A DNA stretch of 64,000 nt. Source: Segatella copri (GTDB taxonomy: Bacteria; Bacteroidota; Bacteroidia; Bacteroidales; Bacteroidaceae). Position numbers and translations under genes: made by a program. The notes under the pieces are model-generated. The model worked only from the letters and a program-made list of their open reading frames with translations. It was not told the DNA's origin and did no database searches. Where the stretch lies: contig NZ_CATKVU010000006.1 in assembly GCF_949820605.1 (NCBI RefSeq), forward strand, positions 914,501-978,500. The letters run 5' to 3'. This document shows positions 37,866 through 46,406 of this stretch, one piece after another; position 1 is the first letter of the stretch, and each line of letters opens with the position of its first letter.

Positions 37866-38636
37866 ATGAAAATAGTGTTTATTGGGGCAGGTAATCTTGC
37901 TACCAATCTTGCGCTCGAAATATCGCAATCAGAACATCAGATTGTGCAAGTTTTCAGTAGAACTAGGGAGTCGGCCTCTCTTTTGGCTGAGAAGGTGAAT
38001 TGTGAGCCTGTCAATGAGATGAGTAAGGTGGTCTGTGATGCAGATTTGTACATCGTTTCAGTGAAGGATGATGCGCTTGAAATGCTTATTCCTGAACTGT
38101 GCAAAGGAAGAGAAGATAAGATGTTTGTTCATACAGCTGGTTCCATGCCGATGGATGTTTTCAAAGATTATGCCCGTCATTATGGCGTATTTTATCCGAT
38201 GCAGACATTTACGAAAGATAAAAAGGTTGCATTCGAAAATATTCCTATTTTCATTGAGGGATGTGGTGCTTTCGAAACTTCTTTCCTGAAGAGGTTGGCA
38301 GAACAGATTTCTCATAGTGTCTATGAATTGGATTCTGATAATCGTAAGTATCTGCACCTGTCAGCTGTTTTTGCTTGTAATTTTGCGAATCATTGCGTAG
38401 CTATAGGTCAGCAGATTCTCGAAAATCATCACATTCCTGGCAGTGTTCTCCGTCCTCTGGTTATGGAAACTATGGACAAGGCTTCTTCGCATTCGGCAGC
38501 TGAAGTGCAGACAGGACCGGCTATTCGTGATGATCGGAACGTAATGGAAAAACAAATGCAACTTCTTGAAAAACAGCCAGAACTACAGCAGATTTATGAA
38601 ATGATGAGCAAAAGCATATTCAAGTTCAAGAGATAA
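37866..38636 (+). CDS. Rossmann/DUF2520 oxidoreductase-like protein
   Basis: 256 residues. An N-terminal NAD(P)-binding fold (VFIGAGNLATNLALEI) and a C-terminal DUF2520 helical domain (VFACNFANHCVAIGQQIL, VQTGPAIRDDRNVMEKQ) match a family related to pyrroline-5-carboxylate reductase and ketopantoate reductase. Substrate unknown. It leads a co-directional run with the KdsC-like and Maf genes. Confidence 0.85.
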   Translation: MKIVFIGAGNLATNLALEISQSEHQIVQVFSRTRESASLLAEKVNCEPVNEMSKVVCDADLYIVSVKDDALEMLIPELCKGREDKMFVHTAGSMPMDVFKDYARHYGVFYPMQTFTKDKKVAFENIPIFIEGCGAFETSFLKRLAEQISHSVYELDSDNRKYLHLSAVFACNFANHCVAIGQQILENHHIPGSVLRPLVMETMDKASSHSAAEVQTGPAIRDDRNVMEKQMQLLEKQPELQQIYEMMSKSIFKFKR

Positions 38637-38695
38637 AACTGTTATCGGTTTAAGTTTGCAGTTAGGATTTTTCAGTACTAAAAACAGAAACAATT

Positions 38696-39214
38696 ATGAT
38701 TAATTACGATTTAAATAAAATAAAAGCAATCATCTTTGATGTTGATGGAGTTCTGTCAAGACAGACCATCACGCTTTCCAGTGCCGGCGAACCTTTGCGT
38801 ACAGTTAATATCAAAGATGGCTATGCAATTCAGCTGGCTCAGAAGAAAGGTGTTCGTATCGTAATTCTGACAGGCGGTAATTCTCATGCCATACAGGTAC
38901 GCTATGAAAATCTTGGTGTAGAGGATATCTTCATGGGGTGTTCTGTAAAGATAAAGACTTATGAGGAGTTCAAACAGAAATATTCAATTACAGATGAGGA
39001 AATAATATATGTAGGTGATGATATTCCTGATTATGAGATAATGCGTCGTTGCGGATGTCCATGTTGCCCAGCAGATGCATGCTCCGATATTAAAGAAATT
39101 TCTACTTATGTCTCGGCTTGTAACGGAGGTGATGGTGTGGGACGTGATGTCGTAGAACAGGTACTGAGAGCCAAGGGCTTATGGCTTTCAGATGCTAAGG
39201 CGTTTGGCTGGTAG
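38696..39214 (+). CDS. kdsC: KDO-8-phosphate phosphatase (KdsC-like HAD hydrolase)
   Basis: 172 residues. HAD motifs IIFDVDGVLSRQ (nucleophile Asp), VILTGGNSH and YVGDDIPDYEIM are all present with no cap domain, as in KdsC. It would dephosphorylate 3-deoxy-D-manno-octulosonate 8-phosphate in lipopolysaccharide inner-core synthesis. Between the DUF2520 gene (59-nt gap) and maf. Confidence 0.88.
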   Translation: MINYDLNKIKAIIFDVDGVLSRQTITLSSAGEPLRTVNIKDGYAIQLAQKKGVRIVILTGGNSHAIQVRYENLGVEDIFMGCSVKIKTYEEFKQKYSITDEEIIYVGDDIPDYEIMRRCGCPCCPADACSDIKEISTYVSACNGGDGVGRDVVEQVLRAKGLWLSDAKAFGW

Positions 39215-39223
39215 AATTTAGCT

Positions 39224-39256
39224 AATAGTTGAAAGTTTATAGTTGAAAGTTTGCAA
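39224..39256. repeat. 7-nt-step repeat (AGTTGAA AGTTTAT twice)
   Basis: ATAGTTGAAAGTTT occurs twice in tandem, made of heptamer steps, between the phosphatase and maf genes. Confidence 0.55.
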
Positions 39257-39300
39257 CTGAATTTTAATCATAAAGTTCAAAGTAATAAGGTTTAAAATAG

Positions 39301-39930
39301 ATGAATTATAAGATCATTTTGGCGAGTAATTCGCCTCGTCGCAAGGAACTTCTGGCAGGTTTGGATATTCCTTTTGAGGTGAAGGTGATTAGTGGTATTG
39401 ATGAAAGTTATCCTGCTGACCTCGATGCTTATCAGGTGGCAGAATTCATCTGCAAGAAAAAGGCTGAGGCTTACCGTCCGCTTTTGAACGGAAATAATAG
39501 TGTTGAAGAGTTGGACGAGTCAGAAACTTTGATTCTTACAGCAGATACGGTTGTGATTGCGCCAACAGCTGGCGAACAGAATGACCAGGAAGGAAAGGGA
39601 GTCATTCTCGGGAAGCCTCGTGATGCAGAAGATGCCAGACGAATGCTGAAGATGTTGAGCGGAAAGACGCATCATGTAGTTACAGGTGTTTGTCTTACTA
39701 CCCAGCATAAGCAGCGTTCCTTTTCAGTAACAACAGAAGTGACGTTCAAACCGCTTTCTGATGATGAAATCAGTTATTATATAAATCATTATCAGCCGTT
39801 TGACAAAGCTGGCGCCTATGGTATTCAGGAATGGATTGGCTACATAGGTTGTACGGGGTTGAAGGGGAGTTATTTTAATGTGATGGGGCTTCCGGTTCAG
39901 CGTATCTATGAGGAATTGAGGCGAATTTAG
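39301..39930 (+). CDS. maf: Maf-family nucleotide pyrophosphatase
   Basis: 209 residues. Signature ILASNSPRRKELLAGL at the N-terminus, TADTVVI, and a C-terminal DKAGAYGIQEW. Maf proteins hydrolyse dTTP/UTP or modified nucleotides and affect septum formation. A polar insertion near residues 60-95 is slightly longer than usual. Seventy-six nt before the Fur-family gene. Confidence 0.93.
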   Translation: MNYKIILASNSPRRKELLAGLDIPFEVKVISGIDESYPADLDAYQVAEFICKKKAEAYRPLLNGNNSVEELDESETLILTADTVVIAPTAGEQNDQEGKGVILGKPRDAEDARRMLKMLSGKTHHVVTGVCLTTQHKQRSFSVTTEVTFKPLSDDEISYYINHYQPFDKAGAYGIQEWIGYIGCTGLKGSYFNVMGLPVQRIYEELRRI

Positions 39931-40006
39931 ATTTTTTAAAATTAAATATTGCTTTATGTCGTAGATAATGAGTATCTTTGTGCGTTTTATGTAACTAACA
40001 AGGATT

Positions 40007-40471
40007 ATGAGTGAAGAAATTTTAGCAAAAGCTCATGAGGTTTTGGACAATTATATGGAGAGCAATCATCACCGGCGCACTCCGGAGCGTTCCACTATCC
40101 TCGACACCATTTATTCTATGGGAGAGCATTTCTCGATAGAAGATTTGGGCAGAGAGCTACTGAAAAAGAATTTTCGCGTTAGCAGGGCTACGCTTTATAA
40201 CACATTGCATCTGTTCCTGGAATTAAGGCTTGTGGTAAAGCACAGTCTGGCAGACGGCACCAAGTATGAGGCCAGTTATAGCGAGGACAATCATGTGCAT
40301 CAGGTTTGCACGATTTGTGGCAAGGTAACCGAAATTGTAGCACCGCAGGTTACGGCTGCTGTGAAGGATATCAGGATGCAGCGCTTTCGTAAAGATGCTT
40401 ATGCTCTTTACATCTATGGCGTATGCAGCGGCTGTCAAAGCAAGATGACTCGCAAACGCAAAAAAGAATAA
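40007..40471 (+). CDS. Fur-family transcriptional regulator (second copy)
   Basis: 154 residues. DNA-binding part TPERSTILDTIYSMGEHFS and FRVSRATLYNTLHLFLEL; metal region DNHVHQVCTICGKV and final CSGCQ; Arg/Lys-rich tail. It differs clearly from the copy at 16724. It lies 24 nt upstream of purA and may share its transcript. Metal specificity is not evident. Confidence 0.9.
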   Translation: MSEEILAKAHEVLDNYMESNHHRRTPERSTILDTIYSMGEHFSIEDLGRELLKKNFRVSRATLYNTLHLFLELRLVVKHSLADGTKYEASYSEDNHVHQVCTICGKVTEIVAPQVTAAVKDIRMQRFRKDAYALYIYGVCSGCQSKMTRKRKKE

Positions 40472-40494
40472 GTATCAAGATAAAAAGATAAAAA

Positions 40495-41769
40495 ATGAAC
40501 ACAGGTAAAGTAGATGTCCTGCTGGGTTTGCAGTGGGGCGATGAAGGTAAAGGTAAGGTGGTTGACGTGTTGACCCCTAAGTATGATGTCATTGCTCGTT
40601 TCCAGGGTGGTCCTAATGCTGGACATACATTGGAGTTTGAGGGCGAGAAGTATGTGCTTCGCTCTATCCCTTCTGGTATTTTCCAGGGTGGTAAGGTGAA
40701 CATCATCGGCAATGGTGTGGTTTTGGCTCCAGACCTCTTTATGGGTGAGGCTAAGGATCTTGAGAAGAGCGGTCATGATTTGAAGAGCCGTCTTTACATC
40801 TCTAAGAAGGCACATCTCATCATGCCTACTCACCGTGTACTCGATGCTGCTATCGAGGCTTCCAAGGGAAAGAACAAGGTAGGTACTACTGGTAAGGGTA
40901 TCGGTCCTACTTATACTGACAAGGTTAGCCGTACCGGTCTTCGCGTAGGCGATATCCTTGACAATTTCGAGGAGAAGTATGCTGCTCACAAGGCTGCTCA
41001 TCTCAAAACCATCGCAAGTCTCGGTTATACCGACTTCGATATTACAGAGGTTGAGAAGACCTGGATGGAGGGCATCGAATACTTGAAGCAGTTTAAACTT
41101 ATTGATAGCGAGGTAGAAATCAATAAGGTGCTCCGTTCTGGCAAGGATATCCTCTGCGAGGGTGCTCAGGGTACTATGCTCGATGTTGATTTCGGTTCTT
41201 ATCCATTCGTTACTTCTTCTAATACTATCTGTGCAGGTGCCTGCATAGGTTTGGGTGTCGGCCCTAACCGCATCGGCAATGTTTATGGTATCATGAAGGC
41301 TTACTGTACACGTGTTGGTGCAGGTCCATTCCCTACAGAGCTTTTCGATGAGACGGGTGCCAAGATCCGTGACCTCGGTCATGAGTATGGTGCTGTTACC
41401 GGTCGTGAGCGTCGTTGTGGCTGGTGCGATCTTGTACAGCTCAAGTATTCTGTCATGGTGAATGGTGTTACCGAGCTTATCATGATGAAGAGCGACGTGC
41501 TCGATGACTTCGATACCATCAAGGCATGCGTGGCATATAAGTTAAAGGATGGTTCTGTTACAACAGATTTCCCATACGAAATCGATGATGTAGAACCTGT
41601 TTACAAGGAGTTCAAGGGCTGGAAGACAGATATGACTAAGTTTACATCTGAAGATCAGTTCCCACAGGAGTTCAAGGATTATATTGCTTTCGTAGAAGAG
41701 TTCCTTGAGACTAAGATCGGTATCATTTCTATCGGTCCAGACCGTGCTCAGACTATTGTACGCAAGTAA
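40495..41769 (+). CDS. purA: Adenylosuccinate synthetase
   Basis: 424 residues. The GTP loop GLQWGDEGKGKVVD is at the N-terminus, followed by GGPNAGHTLEF and TTGKGIGPTYTDK, with RERRCGWCDL near the C-terminal third. It joins IMP and aspartate with GTP in AMP synthesis. Normal length. Confidence 0.98.
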   Translation: MNTGKVDVLLGLQWGDEGKGKVVDVLTPKYDVIARFQGGPNAGHTLEFEGEKYVLRSIPSGIFQGGKVNIIGNGVVLAPDLFMGEAKDLEKSGHDLKSRLYISKKAHLIMPTHRVLDAAIEASKGKNKVGTTGKGIGPTYTDKVSRTGLRVGDILDNFEEKYAAHKAAHLKTIASLGYTDFDITEVEKTWMEGIEYLKQFKLIDSEVEINKVLRSGKDILCEGAQGTMLDVDFGSYPFVTSSNTICAGACIGLGVGPNRIGNVYGIMKAYCTRVGAGPFPTELFDETGAKIRDLGHEYGAVTGRERRCGWCDLVQLKYSVMVNGVTELIMMKSDVLDDFDTIKACVAYKLKDGSVTTDFPYEIDDVEPVYKEFKGWKTDMTKFTSEDQFPQEFKDYIAFVEEFLETKIGIISIGPDRAQTIVRK

Positions 41770-41775
41770 ATTATA

Positions 41776-41864
41776 TAGTGTTTAATGTTTAGTGTTTAAT
41801 GTTTACTTTGAGGGGTTTACATTGCGCTAGACATTAAACATTTAACATTCATATTAAACATTAA
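41776..41864. repeat. Facing 7-nt-step arrays TGTTTAA / TTAAACA
   Basis: 41776-41806 is TGTTTAA/TGTTTAG heptamers; 41834-41864 is the reverse complement. The two can form a long hairpin in the purA-hisS gap, like 20218-20310 but of unrelated sequence. Confidence 0.65.
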
Positions 41865-41867
41865 TAA

Positions 41868-43232
41868 ATGGCTCAGAAACCAAGTATACCAAAGGGCACG
41901 AGAGATTTTGGTCCTGTTGAGATGGCGAAACGCAACTACATCTTCAACACCATCAAGGAAGTGTATGCTCTTTATGGATTCCAGCAGATTGAAACCCCAG
42001 CCATGGAAACCCTTCAGACTTTGATGGGCAAGTATGGTGAAGAGGGTGATAAACTGCTTTTTAAGATATTGAATTCAGGCGACTATATGAATAAGGTGAG
42101 CGATGAGGATATTCATTCTCTCGGATCACTCAAATTAGCAGCGAAACTTTGTGAGAAGGGTCTTCGTTATGACCTGACCGTTCCTTTCGCACGTTACGTA
42201 GTGCAGCACCGCGAGGAGTTGCAGATGCCTTTCAAACGTTATCAGATTCAGCCAGTATGGCGTGCAGACCGCCCTCAGAAGGGACGTTACCGTGAGTTCT
42301 ATCAGTGTGATGCTGATGTGGTTGGCTCTGATTCTCTCCTGAACGAGGTCGAGTTGATGCAGATTGTAGATACCGTGTTTACCAAGTTTGGTGTTCGTGT
42401 TTGCATCAAGATTAATAACCGCAAGATTCTTACCGGTATTGCAGAGGTTATCGGCGAGGCTGAGAAGATTGTAGATATCACAGTAGCCATCGATAAGCTT
42501 GATAAAATCGGACTTGACAATGTAAACGAAGAGTTGCGCAATGACGGCATTTCTGAAGATGCCATTGAGAAGTTGCAGCCAATCATCTCATTGTCAGGAA
42601 CTAATGATGAGAAACTTGAAGTGATAGCGAAGGTTCTCGAAGGTTCAGAAGTTGGTTTGAAGGGTGTAGAGGAAACCAAGTTTATCCTCGATACCTTGAA
42701 GACTCTTGGCTTGAACAACGAGATAGAACTGGATCTCACTCTGGCTCGTGGCTTGAACTATTATACGGGTGCAATCTTCGAGGTGAAGGCGCTTGATACT
42801 CCAATGGGAAGTATTACAGGTGGTGGTCGTTACGACAACCTTACCGGCATTTTCGGTTTGCCAGGTTTGAGCGGTGTTGGTATCAGTTTTGGTGCTGACC
42901 GTATTTATGATGTGTTAGGTGCGCTCGACCTTTATCCGAAGGAGGCTGTAAATGCTACTCAGGTGCTGTTTATCAACTTCGGTGAAAAGGAGACAGCTTA
43001 CTGCCTGCCTATAGTAAGTGCAGCTCGTGCAGCCAGTATCCGTACCGAAATCTTCCCTGATAAGGCGAAGATGAAGAAGCAGATGAGCTATGCCAATGCC
43101 AAGAATATTCCGTTTGTGGTACTTGCAGGTGAGAATGAGATGGCTCAGGGCAAGGTTACGCTTAAGAATATGGAAACTGGCGAACAAACCTTGGTTACTG
43201 CCGAGGAATTGATAGCCAAAGTAAATAAATAA
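41868..43232 (+). CDS. hisS: Histidine--tRNA ligase
   Basis: 454 residues, class II. Starts [20 protein letters not shown]; motif 2 [20 protein letters not shown]; histidyl-specific [14 protein letters not shown] and [14 protein letters not shown]-terminal anticodon domain from about 360. Normal length. A weak hairpin (CTCTCG / CGAGAG, 43245-43296) before a T tract may end the transcript. Confidence 0.97.
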   Translation: MAQKPSIPKGTRDFGPVEMAKRNYIFNTIKEVYALYGFQQIETPAMETLQTLMGKYGEEGDKLLFKILNSGDYMNKVSDEDIHSLGSLKLAAKLCEKGLRYDLTVPFARYVVQHREELQMPFKRYQIQPVWRADRPQKGRYREFYQCDADVVGSDSLLNEVELMQIVDTVFTKFGVRVCIKINNRKILTGIAEVIGEAEKIVDITVAIDKLDKIGLDNVNEELRNDGISEDAIEKLQPIISLSGTNDEKLEVIAKVLEGSEVGLKGVEETKFILDTLKTLGLNNEIELDLTLARGLNYYTGAIFEVKALDTPMGSITGGGRYDNLTGIFGLPGLSGVGISFGADRIYDVLGALDLYPKEAVNATQVLFINFGEKETAYCLPIVSAARAASIRTEIFPDKAKMKKQMSYANAKNIPFVVLAGENEMAQGKVTLKNMETGEQTLVTAEELIAKVNK

Positions 43233-43356
43233 TACTCTCTTTCTCGTCCTCTCGTGCTCGTATATGTGAATATGCAGTGCGGCAGGGCGAGAGCTTTTTA
43301 TGTGTTAGCGTGTATGTCTAACTATAATTTTAGTAAATTCTAAAAACTACAGACAA

Positions 43357-44349
43357 ATGAAAAAAATAAAAGCTATTTTATGTGTATTCATACTGGCGTT
43401 GCTGATGACATCCAGCACAAAGACAACAACGATTTTTGTAATAGGTGATTCTACTGCTGCCGAGAAAGGTGGTTTTAGAAATAATCCAGAGCGAGGATGG
43501 GGGATGGTATTGCAAGGCTTTTTTGATGACAAGGTGATTGTTGACAATCATGCTGTTAATGGTCGTTCTTCTTTGAGCTTTATCAATGAAGGAAGATGGA
43601 AAAAGGTTTTGGATAGAATAAAGCCAGGTGATTATGTGTTTATCCAGTTTGGGCATAACGATGAGAAGCCAATGCCTGACCGTCATACTGATCCGGGATC
43701 TACTTTTGATGCAAACCTTGCCAGATATGTAAATGAGACCCGTGCCAAGGGTGGCATTCCTGTACTGTTCAATGCGGTAGTTCGTCGCTGCTATTATTCT
43801 GCAGAATTGAAGAATGATGATGACGAGAAGCTTCGCAATAAAGTATATGATGGAAAGGAACAGATTAATAGCGATACGCTTATCGATACCCACGGAGCTT
43901 ATGTGATAGCTCCCCGCAATGTAGCAAAGCAGCTGAATGTTCCGTTTGTTGATGCTACCAAGATTACTCACGACATAGAAACGGGCATGGGTATTGAAGG
44001 CAGCCGCAAATTACATATGTGGTTTATGCCTGGCGAGAATCCGCAGGTTCCTAAGGGTAAGAAAGATAATACCCATTATAATGTATATGGTGCACGTGTG
44101 GTTGCTGGTGCGCTTGCTGATGCTGTAGCTGAGCAGGTGCCAGCGCTGAAGTCTCATGTCTGCCATTATGATTATGTAGTCTCTGCAGAAGGTCGAGGCA
44201 ATTTCATGGATTTACAGAAGGCTGTAGATGCGGTTCCTGTAGGCAAGAAGGCTGTTATCCGTATTTTGGGTGGTGAATGGAAGAAGCCAATCATTGCAAA
44301 AGGCAAGAAGATTAAGTTTGTCAAGTCATTTGGTGCTAAAATCAAATAG
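43357..44349 (+). CDS. Rhamnogalacturonan acetylesterase (SGNH/CE12) with truncated pectinesterase tail
   Basis: 330 residues with a signal peptide (about 1-22). SGNH motifs: VIGDSTAAE (block I), QFGHNDEKP (block III) and DNTHYNVYGA (block V Asp/His). From about residue 268 the sequence switches to the first ~60 residues of a CE8 pectinesterase (YDYVVSAEGRGNFMDLQKAV, AVIRILGGEWKKPII) and stops before its catalytic part. The protein should remove acetyl groups from pectin backbone. The tail looks like a leftover of a CE12-CE8 fusion. Confidence 0.82.
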   Translation: MKKIKAILCVFILALLMTSSTKTTTIFVIGDSTAAEKGGFRNNPERGWGMVLQGFFDDKVIVDNHAVNGRSSLSFINEGRWKKVLDRIKPGDYVFIQFGHNDEKPMPDRHTDPGSTFDANLARYVNETRAKGGIPVLFNAVVRRCYYSAELKNDDDEKLRNKVYDGKEQINSDTLIDTHGAYVIAPRNVAKQLNVPFVDATKITHDIETGMGIEGSRKLHMWFMPGENPQVPKGKKDNTHYNVYGARVVAGALADAVAEQVPALKSHVCHYDYVVSAEGRGNFMDLQKAVDAVPVGKKAVIRILGGEWKKPIIAKGKKIKFVKSFGAKIK

Positions 44350-44385
44350 TAACAGGCTTTTCTCAATAACTTTGTAGATATACAT

Positions 44386-44415
44386 AAAAGGAGTACTTTC
44401 ACAAGCACTCCTTTT
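44386..44415 (+). terminator. Terminator after the acetylesterase
   Basis: Stem AAAAGGAGT / ACTCCTTTT, 36 nt after the stop codon. Confidence 0.7.
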
Positions 44416-44504
44416 CATATTATACAAAAACATTATGAATTATTTCTATTAGCGAACAAGATTTTAATTTCTATCTTTGTCTCAATTATCTAAAAGTTTC
44501 AAAC

Positions 44505-44590
44505 GTTCACCAGAATTGCTTTTGGCAAGGGGCAATTCCTACTTGTAGGATAACCTCAGTTCTGATGTTTATCATTTACGGTTGCAAAGG
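44505..44590 (-). ncRNA. Weak candidate small RNA with two hairpins
   Basis: On the minus strand a GTACCTTTGC box (about 44583-44592) precedes TCCTAC-AA-GTAGGA and GAATTGC ... GCAATTC hairpins within about 80 nt. There is no strong T-tract, so the end is unclear. The 44416-44681 spacer contains nothing else I can name. Confidence 0.25.
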
Positions 44591-44682
44591 TACGAAGATT
44601 TTTATAATTGTGCAATACCTAAAAATGGGGGTTTTGATGAATACCTAGAAATGAGGAATGAAAATGGGGGAGAGTAGATATG

Positions 44683-44718
44683 AAAAAAGGAAGTCCTCAT
44701 TGAAGAACTTCCTTTTTT
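44683..44718 (-). terminator. Terminator after tRNA-Cys
   Basis: Perfect 12-bp stem AAAAAAGGAAGT / ACTTCCTTTTTT, 3 nt beyond the tRNA 3' end. Confidence 0.85.
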
Positions 44719-44721
44719 ATG

Positions 44722-44792
44722 AGGTGTCTAGCGGAGTCGAACCGCTCTACACGGTTTTGCAGACCGTTACCTAACCGCTCGGTTAAGACACC
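44722..44792 (-). tRNA. tRNA-Cys (anticodon GCA)
   Basis: 71 nt on the minus strand: acceptor GGTGTCT / AGACACC, discriminator U, anticodon stem ACGGT/ACCGT around loop CTGCAAA, T arm AGCGG-TTCGACT-CCGCT. No CCA encoded. Confidence 0.95.
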
Positions 44793-44998
44793 TTGTGTAG
44801 AACAATCATTTCTGATTTGCGAGTGCAAAGGTACTACTTTTTATTGGTTCTACCAAATTTTTATGCAACTTTTTTAATTAAAACAATCACTTTTTTTGTA
44901 TCTTGCTCATAATGAACGGGTTCTGAAATGCTTTATTTTTTGTCTGGTTTCCTCGTAGCATGACAGTAAAAGTAGTTTTAGCAGCTCTTTTATGAGAG

Positions 44999-45184
44999 CT
45001 ACTCTTGTCCTTTCCGCTGAGTAGCCTCTTTCTTTTTATTCTTTTGGCATTTCTCAACGAACGGGCAACCTGAACATTGATAGTTTTTACACTCTCGTGT
45101 TTGTTTGATGGAGCGGTAAATACAAATGGCGGCATACGTGACACATGCCGCCAATATGATTGCTATGATGATATACTGTATCAT
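44999..45184 (-). CDS. FeoB-associated-type Cys-rich small membrane protein
   Basis: 61 residues from MIQYIIIAIILAACV (an ATG two codons earlier is also possible). One N-terminal membrane helix, then a cytosolic Cys cluster CKNYQCSGCPFVEKC and a Lys-rich tail. This resembles FeoB-associated Cys-rich membrane proteins (PF12669-like), but no feoB or feoA is in the window. It is 24 nt downstream of the next small membrane gene and may share its transcript. Confidence 0.65.
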   Translation of the reverse strand: MIQYIIIAIILAACVTYAAICIYRSIKQTRECKNYQCSGCPFVEKCQKNKKKEATQRKGQE

Positions 45185-45208
45185 AAGCATAGGTAATTTA
45201 ACATAATA

Positions 45209-45430
45209 CTAACCTACGGCGTTATAACCATTGGTTGAGTTTTTGCGCATGATGTCGCGGATGTTCATCTCCTTGAAACCCTCTGCGCGTTTCTGCTCTT
45301 CAAGTTCTTTCTCTTCCTCGATGTCCTTTTCTGAACGGGTGAAAGTGAAAACTTTGTACTTAAATTCTGCAATCGCCCAGCCTACGAGACCCACAGCGAT
45401 CAATGCAACAAATCCAATTAATGTGTTCAT
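45209..45430 (-). CDS. Small membrane protein with charged tail
   Basis: 73 residues: a membrane helix at about 5-22 (IGFVALIAVGLVGWAIAEF) then a highly charged helical part (EKDIEEEKELEEQKRAEGF). No known family recognised. Its position between the acidic-tail gene and the Cys-rich gene, with short gaps and the same strand, suggests one operon. Confidence 0.6.
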   Translation of the reverse strand: MNTLIGFVALIAVGLVGWAIAEFKYKVFTFTRSEKDIEEEKELEEQKRAEGFKEMNIRDIMRKNSTNGYNAVG

Positions 45431-45463
45431 TTCTCTTTATATTATAATAATGTATAAACTGAA

Positions 45464-46276
45464 TTAATAATCATCGTCGGCTACGTCTTCTGCATCATCA
45501 AGACCAAGGTTCTCCGGGTCTTCGAAGGTAGTACGGTAGCTTTCCTCAGTAAGCTTGTCGTCATCGAATGCATCGTCATCCTCATCTGGATCGTTGTAGT
45601 GATCCTCGATTTCTGGTGCATCCTCGTCTTCATCCTCGTCTGGGTCGAGCAGGTCGTCGTTGCGTTTCAAATCATTCTCATCATCGAATCTCATACGAAC
45701 CTTTTCTACCTTTGGCTTCTCCTTGGCAAAGATAGCTTCTACCCAAGTACCTTTTGGTACCACGAGCACTTCGTAGTCATCAGCGAGCTTTTTCTCGTAC
45801 AGACCACCCGGCTTTTTCAGACGGTCAGCAGGAAGAGTAGTTGTGCTGATGTCGAAATTACTTTCGATGATGTCCTGGATGCTCTGAGGCAGACTCTCCC
45901 AGCCACCGCCAAAGTTGCGCTCCAAGAGTTCGATGAGCTTATTGGCAGTGATGTGACTTACATTTTCGTAAGTAAGATCAGTAACACGCATGATAGGACG
46001 CTTTTTGATGGCATACTTTTCTTTCTTGTCGTTGATACGGAAAGTGCCAATCTTAAAGCCGCGTGCCATCAGTTTGTCAATCACTTCAGGACGGTCTACC
46101 GTCACTGGTTCCATTTCGAATGCGCTGCGGATCACTGCGATATACTTGTTCTGGTAATCCTTGAGGTCAGCATCCTTTTCTGCTGCTTCCCAAAGACGGA
46201 ACACATCGTTCTCCTGCAATTCCCAAATGCTACTTTTAGTAACATTCTTCAGTGTTAATATTTTATCTTTATTCAT
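45464..46276 (-). CDS. Conserved hypothetical protein with very acidic C-terminal tail
   Basis: 270 residues from MNKDKILTLKNVTKSSIWEL; an ATG eight codons upstream is near the promoter. A compact basic-neutral N-terminal domain (about 1-190) is followed by an Asp/Glu tail from about residue 200 (DPDEDEDEDAPEIEDH, YNDPDEDDDAFDDD). The layout recalls RNA-polymerase delta-type or histone-chaperone-like tails, but no homology is recognised. Promoter box (TACTTTTGC, minus) at 46297-46305. Confidence 0.7.
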   Translation of the reverse strand: MNKDKILTLKNVTKSSIWELQENDVFRLWEAAEKDADLKDYQNKYIAVIRSAFEMEPVTVDRPEVIDKLMARGFKIGTFRINDKKEKYAIKKRPIMRVTDLTYENVSHITANKLIELLERNFGGGWESLPQSIQDIIESNFDISTTTLPADRLKKPGGLYEKKLADDYEVLVVPKGTWVEAIFAKEKPKVEKVRMRFDDENDLKRNDDLLDPDEDEDEDAPEIEDHYNDPDEDDDAFDDDKLTEESYRTTFEDPENLGLDDAEDVADDDY

Positions 46277-46390
46277 CTTCAATTGTGTTTGTGTGTGCAA
46301 AAGTAAGTACTTCTTTTTATATATCCAAATTTTCTTGCTGTTTTTTTGTGTTTTTGGTCACTTTTTTATTTGGAATTCGATTTTTTTCAT

Positions 46391-46398
46391 TACCTTTG
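46391..46398 (+). promoter_or_regulatory. rarA promoter, very close to the start codon
   Basis: TTTG (46369-46372), 18 nt, then TACCTTTG (46391-46398); the ATG is at 46407. Transcription should start within a few nt of the ATG. Confidence 0.65.
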
Positions 46399-46406
46399 CA
46401 CGTACT

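Noticed and set aside
40435..41382. 315-codon minus-strand frame
   Set aside because: Antisense of purA; shadow frame.
44887..45144. 85-codon minus-strand frame
   Set aside because: It overlaps the Cys-rich membrane gene in another frame and lacks a recognisable start context.
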